The notes beneath the pieces were generated by a model. The model did no database searches, was not told the origin of the DNA, and saw only the letters and a program-made list of their open reading frames with translations. Shown in pieces: positions 60,958 through 64,000 of a stretch of 64,000 nt of DNA. Origin of the DNA: Rugalucina vietnamica (Eukaryota > Mollusca > Bivalvia > Lucinida > Lucinidae); assembly GCA_964017185.1 (NCBI GenBank), contig OZ024869.1, positions 54,834,761-54,898,760 on the forward strand, given 5' to 3'. Position 1 is the stretch's first letter. Each line of letters starts with the position of its first letter. A program made the translations under genes and the position numbers.

Positions 60958-61244
60958 GCATTCTAAGTTGAAGTCTGTATTAAATCAAACTTCAAATTCT
61001 ACCCGAGATTACTAAATAAATATGCAAGCTTTAACTCATTTGAGCCTGACGTCCTTTTTATGGGACATAGGCAAACAGCATAGCCCCAGAATACGTGGCG
61101 TCATAATCTGTTTGCTTTAATAGTGAAACTTCATCGAACATTTCAATAAAATTTTAAAATCACACCTGAAGCCCCAAAAATGAAAGTGAACTCACCCAAT
61201 CGATAATGATGGTAGAATCTATTCGTCAAATATGGATTAATTAC

Positions 61245-61673
61245 CTTTGATCCACCTTCCATGTCTGCTGCTTGAACATGGACACTTGCTTTGTGTGCTT
61301 TGTATATGTCATCAATAAAATTCTTGACTTCATTTTCATTTTGCTTGTCAACTTTGATAATTGCATGCTCAAACTTGTAAATGAGCTTTCCGTTAAAATT
61401 TGAAATTTTCTCGTCTAGGTTGATTGAGGCGTCTCGAAATTCCCCCGTACGTGTGGCACTCTGGCATTTCAGCACTGATCCCACCAATGAGCCATTGTGA
61501 CTGCTGGCTGCAAAGTTTCCATTCGGTTGCCATTTGAGTACGCCGTCAATATTTGCTATGTAGTTGTCGAGTTCTATTTCCGAGTCGTGGTAGTTACCAG
61601 ACCTGTCCTTACACCGGGCCTTGAGTTTAGAACCTTCTAGTTTGATGTCCGTGGATGTAAGAGAGAATGCCAT
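61245..61673 (-). CDS. CVNH (cyanovirin-N homology) protein, exon 1
   Basis: This minus-strand exon starts at ATG 61673 and encodes 143 residues up to an AAG|GTAATT donor. Residues 1-103 form a cyanovirin-N homology domain: two tandem halves, each with 'L.A+C / L.C' (Cys21, Cys70), an 'I.LD..I.N.DG.L.W' type strand set and an asparagine/glycine turn (NIDGVLKW and NFNGKLIY). CVNH domains in fungi, ferns and cyanobacteria bind mannose-type glycans; binding here is an inference. Residues 104-143 form a charged helical linker (KQNENEVKNFIDDIYKAH). No signal peptide is seen, so the protein is probably cytosolic or released unconventionally. The CCATGG start context and the preceding acceptor-like TTTTAAAAG favour this start. 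Confidence 0.88.
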
Positions 61674-62450
61674 GGCTACGGAGCTTTTAAAATAGAACGC
61701 AAAATATGTATACCGCTGGCATTTAGTGAAGCATATTCAAATTTCAACATTAACAGCAATAACTTCCATACAGAGAAAATCAGAAATACATGTAGTTACT
61801 GTTTTCTGATATCCATATTAACATACATCTATGTGACAATGAAATGGGACATGTCTGAATAAAATTTGGAACATTGGCAAAGATTTTGATTACAATGCTC
61901 ATTTTTCTGTGATACTGCAATTAAGTTCAAAACGGTCATTATGATGATAAACTTAAGTTTATGTACAGAAGGTGCCACGTTAGACATGATACGCATGGAA
62001 CGCATGCATATATTTTAAAACTAATTGGTTTTCTGAAGAAAACGTTAGGAGCAACGTGGTTCTTTGTTCTAACCATTCAAAATAAGTATGATTTTTTAAC
62101 AGTAACTGTTATAGAAATTAAAATCACAAACTTTAAAATATGCTTAACTTTAAGCCAATAGTATATACTAAAAGCGTCAGTGATGCAAGTAAAGACTTCA
62201 ACGTTTACAAGATCGTTTAGGTGGCATTCTTATGGCCTAAATTTGTTGCTTCACAGATAACCTGAAAGGTCATGAACGTGTCCATTTTGTACAGAAGATA
62301 TTGACTCTAAGAGTGCAACATGAATCCCTTTTTTTTTTTACCTATTTTACAGTTTGAGAAGTCAGTGTATTAATGGAGAAACTGTGAATGAAATAGCTAA
62401 TTATTTTCCTCAGGAAACTTCGATTAAGAAAATGAAGAAATCCAACTTAC

Positions 62451-62485
62451 CGGCTGGATCTGTGCTACTAGCGTCAACAAACTAA
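62451..62485 (-). other. Candidate 5' UTR exon of the CVNH gene
   Basis: A 35-bp minus-strand segment is bounded by a pyrimidine-rich acceptor (TTTTTTTTCTATCAG) and a good donor (CCG|GTAAGT), about 780 bp upstream of the CVNH start codon. It has stops in frame and would be untranslated. Support is from splice signals and position only. Confidence 0.4.
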
Positions 62486-63182
62486 CTGATAGAAAAAAAA
62501 TGAAATCATAAATTAATGTTATTGTTAGTTGTAAGGGTAATTGATTTCCAAGGTCATTTGATAGAGAGTCCTTAAGATTCAAGAGGACTGATAGCGAGAA
62601 AAAATAATTAGGTTGTTTCCGAAAAATCCGCTTTTAAAATGAATAAGGTGCATGCTCATAGAACAATAAAAAGGGTGAGGCTACATAGTTTGCACTGTTT
62701 TGTGTCCCCTCTCCCCCATTTGCCAATACTTCAATACCCATTTTAAGTTCGATATAAGAAGGTCATTTTACTACTTTAGCACGAACATGCACACGATAAA
62801 TGCATGTAATTCGATAAGAAGAAATGTGAAGGACAAATCCTACTTCTATAGGGAGATTAACTGTACTTGAGAATAGATATAAAATATGGCTCAAACAATC
62901 TGTCTCTTTGTTCTTGAAGTGGTTTACTAATGCATTCTAAAAGACAGTTTGCATAAATTACTTCAATTACTTCAATATATATATAAATGGATTGTCAAAC
63001 TTTAAAATTGATTGAGTACCTCGAAAATCTGCCCATGCACAGTTACAGAATTAAGCAATGGGCGAAAATTAGCTACCTTAAAACCCCTATAAATTTGTCA
63101 AAATTGTTTCAGCATAACAATTCATGAACATCTTCAATATATGTATATATCTGTAAAAAATAAAAGGAAATAAAAAATAAAC

Positions 63183-63300
63183 TAAGATCCTTTAAAAGTA
63201 GTGAGCATATTAATGAGAAAAGGGATGGGCCATACCGCGGTTTCGACTATTTAAGCCTCTTCAGTGACCCTTTACATTTGGCAAAATGGAGCCAAACAGA
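63183..63300. repeat. 120-bp dispersed repeat, copy 2
   Basis: Same orientation as 17337-17455 and about 85-90% alike by eye; not part of a retroelement here. Confidence 0.55.
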
Positions 63301-64000
63301 AACTTTAAACAGAATAATAGTCGATACAAAGACTAGCATTATCCAAACGCTGCCAAATATACACATGGAAATAAGTTAGGGAACACCTGTAATAATGTGA
63401 CCACCATTTTTAGACTGTGAATATATTTCTTTGTAACAATTATGAAAAATGTTTTGATAAGTTGTCAAAATCTGTGGTATCCAAAGTTGCATCTTTGTGA
63501 AAATGGTTAGCATCAAGCAAACACTGCGGCGGAGAACGGCCATCTTTTATTCAGAAAATGTTTGCTAAATTTAAGAAACACACTGCTAGTCTTTACGATA
63601 ACTTCATTATTTGAACTCACATTGTCGTAATTTTTCGTAAGCATAAAGCTGAGACATTGCTTGTTGAACTTTGATCATAAATTCTTTATTTTCTAACCGA
63701 CTGTCGGCGGTAGGTCCATACTTTTCCGGGGGTAGGTTTCACGATCACGTTTTGTTCTTTGGGTATACATTTTGCAGGTTGTAAATGTTAGGCCAGATAT
63801 TCGATATGACCCTTCAGAAATCTAAACATGCGCGTTCTGGTTATAGTGTCCTAGCTGAATTATTATTTTACGGCTTTATTTGCAAATTTTCCAAGAATTT
63901 TGCTTTCCATAGAAATCAATGCAAACTGTAGATTTTGTATGATTAGTTGGTTTTGAGATTAAGCATGAAGTTTTAGGTCCGAAGTCGTTCACTCATTCAG

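Larger units (their letters stand above)
61674..64000. other. Upstream of the CVNH gene; little recognised
   Basis: Holds the candidate 5' UTR exon (62451-62485) and one dispersed repeat (63183-63300). No TATA-type promoter could be assigned with confidence. Confidence 0.5.

Overview
The window looks like nuclear DNA of a marine invertebrate, most probably a bivalve mollusc. It is AT-rich and intron-dominated, with long introns full of short inverted-repeat transposons, tRNA-derived SINE heads and 5'-truncated retroelements. No operon, ribosome-binding site or CRISPR structure is seen. The organism call is an inference from gene content (an anion-type Cys-loop receptor, a cyanovirin-N-homology protein with a Gly-rich tail) and from repeat style. 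It was not checked against a database.

Two genes can be supported, both on the minus strand. (1) A Cys-loop ligand-gated ion channel subunit of the GABA-A/glycine/GluCl class runs from about 45.2 kb down past the left edge. I could read seven extracellular-domain exons: a probable first exon at 45129-45176, then 23629-23717, 21944-22014, 7042-7109, 6371-6600, 4335-4417 and 650-781. All splice phases join without a break. Exon sizes of 68, 230, 83 and 132 bp parallel the 68/221/83/138 pattern of vertebrate GABA-A subunit genes. The membrane-spanning exons lie outside the window. (2) A two-exon CVNH-domain gene (61245-61673 and 58901-59281) encodes a 269-residue protein.

The rest is mobile DNA. 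A retroelement family with a fixed 3' end and variable 5' truncation has about ten copies; two keep the tail of a reverse-transcriptase polyprotein. A roughly 6 kb segment is present twice in tandem (about 25.2-31.0 kb and 31.6-37.2 kb) inside the first long intron of the receptor gene. The two copies act as empty-site controls for each other and precisely delimit several insertions. At least eight MITE families are visible. They include a family of about 300 bp with a GC-rich central hairpin (seven clear copies), a 735-bp foldback flanked by TTAA, a CpG-rich 655-bp element with TTA target duplication, and a 2-kb element with dense CATCG subterminal motifs. Between 49.2 and 54.1 kb lies a pile of DNA transposons: mariner-type elements, an internally deleted Tc1, a Harbinger-like element, and a decayed DUF3504 (tyrosine-recombinase-fold) gene.

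I found no convincing wholly new gene system. The most informative points are the duplication used as an insertion clock, the MITE next to the splice acceptor of the receptor's WVPDTYF exon, two competing first exons for the receptor, and the uncharacterised tail of the CVNH protein.
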